This document shows, piece after piece, positions 1 to 4,894 of a stretch of 12,535 bases of DNA. Each line of letters opens with the position of its first letter. Position 1 is the stretch's first letter. The notes under the pieces are model-generated. The model searched no databases and was not told the origin of the DNA. It worked only from the letters and a program-made list of their open reading frames with translations. Position numbers and translations under genes: made by a program. The DNA comes from an uncultured Mycoplasma sp. (GTDB taxonomy: Bacteria > Bacillota_I > Bacilli_A > RF39 > UBA660), in contig CANDSI010000013.1 of the NCBI GenBank assembly GCA_947388575.1, positions 1 through 12,535 on the forward strand. The letters run 5' to 3'.

Positions 1-12
1 AGGAGAAAGAGT

Positions 13-447
13 ATGAGAATTTTAATAAAGAATGAAGAGTTAAAAGAGAAATTATATCCAAATGGTTATTGGCTTGATAATAATTTACTTTTTGTTGGTG
101 GTGTTTGCTTAAAAAAAGAAAATAATCAAAAAAGACTTTTTATCATTCAAGAAGCTATAAGCGGTGGCTTTAATAACGGCGCTTCTTTTGTCACTATTTT
201 TAAAAATGAAGCTGGTTATGCTACTGGTTCTACAAGTTTAGAAAAAGCTTCTGAAAAGTATTACGTCTTAGATGATAATGAAAATGATATTTGTACTAGA
301 TTTATCTATATTGTTACAGAAGAAAATACATATGCCATAAAAGAAGATATTAAAAATGCTGGTGGAAAATGGGATAAAGAAAATAAATTCTGGTACTTTA
401 CTAATGAACCTGATGGTTTTAAAGTGAAAAAAACATATCTTATATAG
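13..447 (+). CDS. Hypothetical protein with DUF5710-like C-terminal motif
   Basis: A 144-residue protein of unknown role. The start is the ATG at 13, with AGGAG at 1-5 as its binding site (7-base spacing). The last third (about residues 104-136) has the pattern A-hydrophobic-K-x-x-hydrophobic-K-x-x-G-G-K-W-D-x-x-x-K-x-W-Y-F. This is the signature of the short DUF5710-type module found in proteins of plasmids and integrative elements. Those domains are often appended to primases or polyvalent proteins, and their biochemical role is not settled. The first 100 residues are not recognised. There is no signal peptide or membrane segment. It is followed 15 bases later by a 31-codon ORF with its own strong binding site, so the two probably share a transcript. 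Family resemblance is moderate; function unknown. Confidence 0.72.
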   Translation: MRILIKNEELKEKLYPNGYWLDNNLLFVGGVCLKKENNQKRLFIIQEAISGGFNNGASFVTIFKNEAGYATGSTSLEKASEKYYVLDDNENDICTRFIYIVTEENTYAIKEDIKNAGGKWDKENKFWYFTNEPDGFKVKKTYLI

Positions 448-462
448 AAAAGGAGATTTATT

Positions 463-558
463 ATGGAAAATCAAGAAAATATATCTTTAATTGATGAAAT
501 CTATCTTAATGATTATGGTGAATTATTGCAATACCAATATTTCAAAAATAATTTTTAA
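463..558 (+). CDS. Small 31-aa ORF, unknown
   Basis: An ATG at 463 opens 31 codons ending in TAA at 558. AAAGGAG at 449-455 gives a textbook binding site with a 7-base gap, better than several larger genes in the window. The peptide is acidic and Tyr/Asn-rich (it contains LIDEIYLNDYGELLQYQYF), soluble, and has no membrane segment. It follows the DUF5710-like gene by 15 bases, and a near-consensus promoter begins four bases after its stop. It may be a genuine microprotein or the surviving N-terminus of a longer protein cut when that promoter segment arrived. No family is recognised. Confidence 0.45.
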   Translation: MENQENISLIDEIYLNDYGELLQYQYFKNNF

Positions 559-561
559 ATA

Positions 562-590
562 TTGACATCTTCCTTCAAATATGATATAAA
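562..590 (+). promoter_or_regulatory. Near-consensus sigma-A promoter, extended -10
   Basis: TTGACA at 562-567 lies 17 bases from TATAAA at 585-590. The -10 is preceded by TGA, giving an extended -10 (TGaTATAAA). Transcription should begin near 597 and run toward the HTH gene at 725 through a leader of about 128 bases. It is the strongest promoter seen by eye in the window. Confidence 0.7.
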
Positions 591-685
591 AAAGATATTA
601 ATTTAATCATCTTGGAATTTAAAGTTAATAATAAGGATTGACTTATTTAAGAGAAAAGTAAAATAATTTAAGTATATTAGAAAAT

Positions 686-705
686 ACCAGAGTTATCTGG
701 TTTTT
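686..705 (+). terminator. Leader hairpin with U-tract (attenuator or small-RNA terminator)
   Basis: ACCAGA (686-691) and TCTGGT (696-701) pair perfectly around a GTTA loop and run into TTTT. The hairpin sits between the promoter at 562-590 and the binding site of the HTH gene at 725. It would end a roughly 105-110-base RNA or partly attenuate the gene. A 6-bp stem is short for a strong terminator. Confidence 0.4.
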
Positions 706-724
706 ATTTATATGGAGAATAAAT

Positions 725-1045
725 ATGTTAGATTACAAACTCATTGGTGAGAGATTAAAAAAAGCGAGAAAGGCAAAAAATATAACTCAAGAAGAATTGG
801 CAGATAAATTAGAAGTTTCTATTGCATTTTTAAGTAGGCTTGAAAGTGCTGGATATCATATTAATTTAAAAAGATTAAACCAAATCTGTGAAATTTTAGA
901 TGTTTCTGAAAGTGATATTTTGAGTGGCACTGCTACTAGTTCTTCAAGTTATTTAGAAAAAGATTTTCAGAAATTGCTAGATTTATGTGATGAAAAACAA
1001 AAAAGATTAGCTTATAAATTAATTAAAATAATTTTAGAAGAATAA
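725..1045 (+). CDS. Cro/CI-type (XRE family) HTH transcriptional regulator
   Basis: A 106-residue DNA-binding regulator. Residues about 6-62 are a classic HTH_3 domain: an IGERLKKARKAKNITQEELA start, a recognition helix around VSIAFLSRLES, and the closing helix LNQICEILDVSESDIL. The Ser-rich linker (about 70-76) and C-terminal helical tail (77-106) match the dimerisation tail common in small phage- and element-borne repressors. The start is the ATG at 725 with GGAG at 714-717. It lies behind a strong promoter and a leader hairpin, and a terminator follows at 1071-1104, so it forms a single-gene unit. It probably represses its own promoter or genes of this element. The target is unknown. Confidence 0.88.
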   Translation: MLDYKLIGERLKKARKAKNITQEELADKLEVSIAFLSRLESAGYHINLKRLNQICEILDVSESDILSGTATSSSSYLEKDFQKLLDLCDEKQKRLAYKLIKIILEE

Positions 1046-1070
1046 TTAGAAAAATATTATATATTAAAGT

Positions 1071-1104
1071 AAACGGCTCAAATTAAATTTTAAGCCGTTT
1101 TTAT
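1071..1104 (+). terminator. Rho-independent terminator after HTH gene 725-1045
   Basis: AAACGGCT (1071-1078) pairs with AGCCGTTT (1093-1100) around a 14-base loop, followed by a T-rich tail. It stands 25 bases after the stop of the HTH gene and is one of the few G+C-containing patches here. Confidence 0.75.
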
Positions 1105-1353
1105 ATTTTAGATATATATTTTCTTATGTATTTACATTAGATGCTTTTTTATGGAGTTTAAATAGAAATTAGAGAATAAGAAATTTGAGTACAAAAACAA
1201 AAAAGCATTTTAATATATCAGGTGATGAAATGCGTGACAAATAATATACAATAAAAATAGAACTAGAAAGATTTGCTATTGATTTTTTATCTTTTTTATA
1301 GTATTTTATATTATAATGAATTCATAAATTTATTATTTTTGTTTACTAATTCT
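1105..1353. other. Gene-free spacer
   Basis: The gap between the HTH gene (stop 1045) and the minus-strand gene (stop 1390) is 344 bases. Apart from the two flanking terminators it holds no convincing gene. The only structure seen is a perfect 10-base inverted repeat, ATGCTTTTTT (1141-1150) and AAAAAAGCAT (1199-1208), 48 bases apart. Micro-ORFs here are only a few codons long. Confidence 0.55.
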
Positions 1354-1387
1354 AAAAAGCAGTTCACTTCAATGTAACTGCTTTTTT
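1354..1387 (-). terminator. Bidirectional terminator
   Basis: AAAAAGCAGTT (1354-1364) and AACTGCTTTTT (1376-1386) form a perfect 11-bp stem with an 11-base loop. A/T runs on both sides let it work either way. It begins 3 bases beyond the stop of the minus-strand gene 1390-1704, its most likely client. Confidence 0.75.
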
Positions 1388-1389
1388 AT

Positions 1390-1704
1390 TTATATATGTT
1401 TTTTATGATATTTTCTTTTATACTCTTCAATATCTTTTTCAACTCTTTTTCTAAATTTATTACTCATAATATATGTAAAAAAAATTATATTTAGTGAGAA
1501 ATTATTACAAAAATAGTAAGTAAACCTTTTTTCTATGTCATATTCATTATTACTATTATCATATATAGCATCAATAAACCATTCTATATAAAATTTAAAA
1601 TCTTCATGTTCAAAAGCAGCAGGACATATATTATACAAAAAAACCTTCTCTTTAGTTATAAAATAATCAATAAACCCTTTGTCATTGCTTGATATAATAT
1701 TCAT
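1390..1704 (-). CDS. Hypothetical protein, 104 aa
   Basis: An uncharacterised protein that I do not recognise. The start is the ATG at 1704-1702, with a GGAGG site 7 bases upstream on the minus strand. That and the terminator at 1354-1387 make a real gene likely. The chain is rich in Phe, Tyr, Ile and Asn. The middle (about residues 68-80) is hydrophobic but short and interrupted by Asn, so a membrane segment is doubtful. The C-terminus (about 82-104) is a strongly basic helix (many Lys/Arg, ending KKHI) that could bind nucleic acid. It is divergent from the HTH gene at 1899 and shares a 194-base control region holding a large inverted repeat. That arrangement suggests, but does not show, regulation by the neighbour. 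Confidence 0.6.
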   Translation of the reverse strand: MNIISSNDKGFIDYFITKEKVFLYNICPAAFEHEDFKFYIEWFIDAIYDNSNNEYDIEKRFTYYFCNNFSLNIIFFTYIMSNKFRKRVEKDIEEYKRKYHKKHI

Positions 1705-1804
1705 TTGTAACCTCCATATTTCATTAGTTTTGTATTTTTCAAAGTTATAAACTCGATTTTTTTTATTGTTTTATAGTCTTTGTCTATATATCATAATATT
1801 TTTT

Positions 1805-1851
1805 ATAGATTAAAGCTATATTTTATATTCAAAATTATAGTTTTAATCTAT
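1805..1851. promoter_or_regulatory. 47-bp inverted repeat, probable operator
   Basis: ATAGATTAAAGCTATA (1805-1820) pairs with TATAGTTTTAATCTAT (1836-1851) over 16 positions, with one G:T, around a 15-base A+T loop. It sits in the divergent region between the genes at 1704 and 1899. It lies just upstream of a TTCATT (1852-1857) / TATACT (1875-1880) promoter-like pair with 17-base spacing. The placement fits a dyad operator for the adjacent HTH protein. Confidence 0.5.
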
Positions 1852-1898
1852 TTCATTTATTAGTATTTCTTTATTATACTATTACTTGGGGTGAGTTA

Positions 1899-2213
1899 AT
1901 GGCAAACTTAAATAATAATGTCAAAATTGGACAAAATATTAAAGATATTAGACAAGGATTAGAATTGACACAAGAAGAATTCGCTGAAAAACTAAATATT
2001 AATGCTCAATTTTTATCACAAGTGGAAACAGGCAGAGCAGGTATAAGTATGGATAATGCCATTAATATTTGTAATACAGCAAAGTGTTCTTCAACACTAC
2101 TATTTAAAAATATTATAAAAACCCCAGACATCATTGAAAACTATAGTCTTTTAAATAACAGAGATAAATCTATAGTAGAGCAAATGATTCTTTATTTACT
2201 TAACACAAAATAA
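1899..2213 (+). CDS. Cro/CI-type (XRE family) HTH transcriptional regulator
   Basis: A 104-residue regulator. The HTH_3 domain spans about residues 11-68: IGQNIKDIRQGLELTQEEFA, then the recognition helix INAQFLSQVETGRAGIS, then a closing helix DNAINICNTAKCSSTLL. A short C-terminal segment ending in a hydrophobic helix (about 85-104, RDKSIVEQMILYLLNTK) resembles the oligomerisation tails of small element-borne repressors. The start is the ATG at 1899 with GGGGTGAG at 1888-1895. A promoter-like pair just upstream would give a very short leader. A strong terminator follows at 2223-2261. The large inverted repeat at 1805-1851 is the natural candidate operator. The protein is only loosely similar to the HTH at 725, so they are probably not a recent duplication. 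Confidence 0.88.
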   Translation: MANLNNNVKIGQNIKDIRQGLELTQEEFAEKLNINAQFLSQVETGRAGISMDNAINICNTAKCSSTLLFKNIIKTPDIIENYSLLNNRDKSIVEQMILYLLNTK

Positions 2214-2222
2214 TTATTTATC

Positions 2223-2261
2223 GCTAACAGTATATAGAAGTATATTGTTAGCATATTTTTT
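2223..2261 (+). terminator. Rho-independent terminator
   Basis: GCTAACA (2223-2229) pairs with TGTTAGC (2246-2252). A G:T pair and TATA/TATA extend the stem to 12 pairs, and a T-rich tail follows. It stands 9 bases past the stop of the HTH gene at 1899-2213. Confidence 0.8.
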
Positions 2262-2326
2262 GAATCTAAAAAAAAACTTCCTCCCTTCTTGAATACTTTT
2301 TTATAAATTGTAGCATCTTATTCTAT

Positions 2327-2351
2327 AAATAGCGTGTCTCACACGCTATTT
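2327..2351. repeat. Perfect 11-bp hairpin, 3-base loop
   Basis: AAATAGCGTGT (2327-2337) and ACACGCTATTT (2341-2351) are perfect complements around CTC. The hairpin is isolated, more than 70 bases after the previous terminator and 54 bases before the TTG start at 2406. It could be a second terminator, an operator dyad for the next regulator, or an RNA hairpin in its leader. The tail after it (TTTTAACA) is too short for a convincing terminator. Confidence 0.55.
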
Positions 2352-2405
2352 TAACATTAAATTTATTATAAAATCAATATAAAAATAAATGGACGGTAAG
2401 TTTCT

Positions 2406-2645
2406 TTGAAAAAGTATGAAAATAAGACAAATGTTATAGGAAATTTAATAAAGACTTATAGAGAAAATATAAAACTTAGCAAAGGTGAAGTCTGTAGGAG
2501 ATTGCAATTGCACGCAGTATATCTGGATAGAACACAACTGAATCGAATTGAGACTGGAAGAATGATTGTTAAAGATTTTGAATTAATTGCTTTGTGTAAG
2601 GTTTTAGATATTAATTATGAAGATTTAAAAAATCTAATAGAATAA
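2406..2645 (+). CDS. Small XRE-family HTH regulator, TTG start
   Basis: A 79-residue single-domain regulator. Residues about 10-78 form one HTH fold: GNLIKTYRENIKLSKGEVCR, then a recognition region LDRTQLNRIETGR, then the closing helices DFELIALCKVLDINYEDLKN. The pattern 'DRTQLxRIExGxxxVKDFELIALCKVLDI' is, as I recall it, typical of a small regulator family of Clostridia mobile elements. It has no effector or dimerisation domain. No in-frame ATG precedes the fold, so the TTG at 2406 is taken as start. The only binding site is a weak GGACGG at 2391-2396. Poor initiation signals may keep expression low. Confidence 0.82.
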   Translation: MKKYENKTNVIGNLIKTYRENIKLSKGEVCRRLQLHAVYLDRTQLNRIETGRMIVKDFELIALCKVLDINYEDLKNLIE

Positions 2646-2797
2646 ATCTAAGAGGAACATTGCTACTGCTCCTCCTAGAACATTTTGCTAGTCCTAAGAG
2701 GGATGATATGAAAACTTAATACAATTTGGTTAATTTTATATTATTTTAGAACTAGCATTTTCATTATATATCATAAAAAGTATATAATGCAAGTTTT

Positions 2798-2844
2798 AAT
2801 AGATAAGATGTTGTTGCTACGAATATATCTTATCTATTTTTTTA
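2798..2844 (+). terminator. Strong + strand terminator overlapping the end of the AbrB gene
   Basis: AATAGATAAGAT (2798-2809) and ATCTTATCTATT (2827-2838) form a perfect 12-bp stem, followed by a run of seven T on the + strand. The stem covers the stop codon of the minus-strand gene ending at 2834. On that strand the tail is weak (AAAAC), so it chiefly stops rightward transcripts, for example read-through from the HTH gene at 2406. A TATAAT at 2783-2788 lies only 10 bases upstream of it. Confidence 0.7.
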
Positions 2845-3091
2845 AATTTTGGTTTGCTTTTATCTTTAGTAAGCATTTTTTACAAACTAATTTATCTTTA
2901 AATTCTATTAACTCTTTAGGCTTCCCGCAAAAAATGCAATTAGGTTCGAATTTTCTTAATATGATATTTGAACTAGCAACGAATATTTCGATTGGGTCTT
3001 TTTTCTTAATTCCAAACTTTTCCCTTAATTCTATTGGAATTACAACTCTTCCTAATTCATCCATGCTTCTAATTAATCCACTATCTTTCAT
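2834..3091 (-). CDS. AbrB/SpoVT-type transition regulator with C-terminal Cys4 zinc ribbon
   Basis: An 85-residue regulator. Residues 5-48 are a SpoVT-AbrB swapped-hairpin DNA-binding domain; the motif from SMDELGRVVIPIELREKFGI to DPIEIFV is diagnostic. Residues 52-73 hold CxxC ... CxxC (Cys52, Cys55, Cys70, Cys73), a compact zinc ribbon often fused to AbrB domains in Clostridia. The frame opens at a GTG (3100), but that codon lies inside the Shine-Dalgarno. The ATG at 3091-3089 has GGAGG at 3104-3100 with 8-base spacing and is the better start. The gene is divergent from the HTH gene at 3198 and has its own good promoter (3128-3156), whose -10 is covered by a palindrome, suggesting autoregulation or cross-regulation. 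Confidence 0.88.
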   Translation of the reverse strand: MKDSGLIRSMDELGRVVIPIELREKFGIKKKDPIEIFVASSNIILRKFEPNCIFCGKPKELIEFKDKLVCKKCLLKIKANQNLKK

Positions 3092-3125
3092 TTTATTCAC
3101 CTCCCATTTTCTTCCAATTGCATAT

Positions 3126-3170
3126 ATATAGTAACTATATTTTCGGGAAATGTCAATATGTTTACTATAT
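3126..3170. promoter_or_regulatory. Minus-strand promoter for abrB-like gene, with overlapping operator
   Basis: On the minus strand, TTGACA (3156-3151) stands 17 bases from TACTAT (3133-3128), a good sigma-A promoter reading into the AbrB gene. A perfect 15-bp palindrome, ATATAGTAACTATAT (3126-3140), covers the -10. Its half ACTATAT recurs at 3164-3170, 30 bases (about three helical turns) from the copy at 3134-3140. This fits a two-site operator controlling both divergent genes. Confidence 0.6.
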
Positions 3171-3197
3171 GTTAATATACAATAGAGGTGGGATAAT

Positions 3198-3434
3198 ATG
3201 GAAAGAAGAATTGTAGAACGAAAAGACTATGGCGAAGTTCAAATAATTCTAAGTAAAGTATTGAAAAGTAAAGGAATAACTGTTAATAAGTTAGCAACAC
3301 TTGTAGATAGTAGATATGATACTGTAAAGAGCTACGTTGACAATAATATACAGAGAACAGACCTTGATTTGTTAGCAAGAATTTGTTATGCATTAGACTG
3401 TAAACTACAAGATATCATTGAATATAAAAAATAA
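3198..3434 (+). CDS. Small HTH regulator (HTH_26 / Cro-CI type)
   Basis: A 78-residue single-domain regulator. After a charged N-terminus (about 1-12), residues 15-76 carry the HTH_26-like pattern: ILSKVLKSKGITVNKLATLV, then the recognition helix SRYDTVKSYVDNN, then LDLLARICYALDCKLQDIIEY. Proteins of this type are short Cro-like repressors common in prophages and integrative elements. The ATG at 3198 is preceded by AGGTGG at 3186-3191. The gene is divergent from the AbrB gene across a shared 106-base control region. It ends at a large perfect palindromic terminator (3438-3463) where it converges with the gene at 3475. Its targets are unknown; the shared region is the first candidate. Confidence 0.85.
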   Translation: MERRIVERKDYGEVQIILSKVLKSKGITVNKLATLVDSRYDTVKSYVDNNIQRTDLDLLARICYALDCKLQDIIEYKK

Positions 3435-3437
3435 TAG

Positions 3438-3463
3438 AAAACTACTAGTATACTAGTAGTTTT
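3438..3463. terminator. Bidirectional terminator, 26-bp perfect palindrome
   Basis: ACTACTAGTATACTAGTAGT (3441-3460), with flanking AAA and TTT, forms a perfect palindrome of 26 bases. It lies between the convergent genes ending at 3434 and 3475. A/T runs on both sides suit termination in both directions. Confidence 0.8.
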
Positions 3464-3474
3464 TCATTTATTAG

Positions 3475-3702
3475 TTATCCAATTTGCGTGAATTTCTTAC
3501 ATTTTGGGCATATCCATCCATGATTTACCCCATTGTATTTTTCAACATATTCTGCATTACTATTTGGATGTTGTTCTAAATAGTGGCATTCACAAAATAG
3601 TGCTTCATATTCTTCTAACTCTTCTTTAGTAATATCCATATCAATTTCTGTTTCTCCAATTTCATTTCCATTTATATCTGTTTCTATTAATTTTATTTTC
3701 AT
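3475..3702 (-). CDS. Small Cys4 (putative zinc-binding) protein, unknown function
   Basis: A 75-residue acidic protein with no recognised family name. Residues 1-35 look like two beta strands and an acidic helix (ITKEELEEYEALF). The second half has CEC (Cys37, Cys39) and CPKC near the C-terminus (GWICPKCKKF), together a likely Cys4 zinc site. There is no signal peptide. The ATG at 3702 has a GGAGG site at 3712-3708, spacing 5. It lies 76 bases after the methyltransferase frame, with its own promoter (3735-3764) overlapped by an inverted repeat. Independent regulation is therefore likely, although no terminator separates it from the methyltransferase. A small partner protein or a regulator are possibilities only. 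Confidence 0.7.
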   Translation of the reverse strand: MKIKLIETDINGNEIGETEIDMDITKEELEEYEALFCECHYLEQHPNSNAEYVEKYNGVNHGWICPKCKKFTQIG

Positions 3703-3716
3703 CTTTTCCTCCTCAC

Positions 3717-3764
3717 ATTATACTTACTTTAATAAGTATAACGCTCCTTTATGTATATGTCAGC
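3717..3764 (-). promoter_or_regulatory. Promoter and dyad operator for the Cys4 protein gene
   Basis: On the minus strand, CTGACA (3764-3759) is 18 bases from TATACT (3740-3735), a good sigma-A promoter. TATACTTA (3719-3726) and TAAGTATA (3733-3740) are perfect inverted repeats around a 6-base centre, overlapping that -10 and the start region. This is a typical repressor-site position. Confidence 0.55.
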
Positions 3765-3778
3765 CTTTTTTTATAAAA

Positions 3779-4894
3779 TTATGCACATCTTTGTAATTTT
3801 TCTATGTTAAATAATTCTTCAAATATGTATTCTAATACGTTTACAACTATACTATTTCCTGCTTGTTTATATAATTGAGTATTTGATATTCCTGTTTTTT
3901 TTGCTTTATAAAAGTCTTCATCATCAAAACCCATTAATCTCCAACATTCTAAAGGTGTTAACTTCCTTATTCGTATATATTGTTTTCCCTCTCCCGACAC
4001 AAAGATAGTATTCTCTTTATTATTTTTAAGATTAATTATTGCTTTTTCTGCTATTTTGTTTTTAAAATTACTTGCAAGAATAGTTGTAGAAATTCCTTCT
4101 ATATCGTAAACTCTGTCTTGTATGCTCAATTTGTTATTTTTATTATTAATACAAATTGGTTTATCTATTTCTAATGTAGCTATATTAGCTGAGGTGAGAA
4201 TCGTTTGTGATACTTCTTTTCCTACTCTCCCTCTTTTCGCGGTGTTGGTTGGATATGATATATTAATAGAATCACCCACTTTTGCTTTTGCATAACCACT
4301 TTTTGTGCCTTGCTTAATCAGTACAAAAGGTTGCTTATTTCCACCATTTCCCGAATTAATTAAAGTAGGTGAAATTCCATTCTGATTATATACACTTCCT
4401 GCCTGATGTTTTTTATTTTCTGTATCGTACATGCCTATGATTTTTTTTACTTTACTATTTTCTGTAATATCTGGATTTTGCATCTCTCTCATCAACTTAT
4501 TACTTTTTTTAATTAATTTTCCAACGGCATTTTCTGAAAGATAATATTTTTCATCAACATTATCTTCTAAAAAGTCTTTAAGCTTCCACATTAGAGGCAC
4601 TTTTGGTGGAAAACAGAACCCACTTTGTGCTATATCATTGCGAACCGAAATAATAAAAACTCTTTCTCTATTTTGTGGAATTCCATAATTTTTAGCATTT
4701 AATACTTGCCAACAATTTGTATATCCTAATTCTGACAAATCCCTTAATATCGAATCAAATTGATTTTTAAATCTTTTGCTTGTAAGATTTTTTACATTTT
4801 CTATGATACTGTAATTTGGTCTTTTTTCCTTTAAAATTCTATAGCCTTCGTAATATAGTCCGCTTCTAGTTTCCCCTTTTCTGATTCCACTCAT
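3779..4894 (-). CDS. Methyltransferase C-terminal part (motifs VI-X and target recognition domain)
   Basis: A 371-codon frame whose first ATG (4894) lies inside the frameshift site and overlaps the N-terminal fragment by 29 bases. ENV is at residues 32-34, QNRERVF at 74-80, RKLTPLECWRLMGF at 310-323 and QAGNSIVVNVL at 344-354. The variable region between is long, about 220 residues. It contains three echoes of one pattern, (I/V)SxT(I/L)LxS, at about 174-181, 228-235 and 268-275. It lacks the SAM-binding and catalytic motifs and could only work if complemented or joined to the upstream fragment. No good Shine-Dalgarno precedes the ATG, which argues against a designed two-subunit enzyme. Confidence 0.75.
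   Translation of the reverse strand: MSGIRKGETRSGLYYEGYRILKEKRPNYSIIENVKNLTSKRFKNQFDSILRDLSELGYTNCWQVLNAKNYGIPQNRERVFIISVRNDIAQSGFCFPPKVPLMWKLKDFLEDNVDEKYYLSENAVGKLIKKSNKLMREMQNPDITENSKVKKIIGMYDTENKKHQAGSVYNQNGISPTLINSGNGGNKQPFVLIKQGTKSGYAKAKVGDSINISYPTNTAKRGRVGKEVSQTILTSANIATLEIDKPICINNKNNKLSIQDRVYDIEGISTTILASNFKNKIAEKAIINLKNNKENTIFVSGEGKQYIRIRKLTPLECWRLMGFDDEDFYKAKKTGISNTQLYKQAGNSIVVNVLEYIFEELFNIEKLQRCA

Noticed and set aside
268..474. A 68-codon minus-strand frame rich in Phe and Ile
   Set aside because: It is antisense to the DUF5710-like gene and has no proper start region. It is a shadow frame.
1221..1246. A possible tiny coding frame after GGTGATGAA
   Set aside because: It ends after about four codons and has no context.
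3089..3100. GTG at 3100 as start of the AbrB protein
   Set aside because: It overlaps the Shine-Dalgarno itself. The ATG at 3091 has correct spacing and fits the usual length of the family.
2787..3131. A 114-codon + strand frame rich in Phe, Leu and Ser
   Set aside because: It lies antisense to the well-supported AbrB gene over almost its full length and has no binding site. Its hydrophobicity is what the antisense of a Lys/Glu-rich gene gives.
3980..4174. A 64-codon + strand frame inside the methyltransferase
   Set aside because: It is antisense to the target recognition domain and has no binding site or recognisable features.
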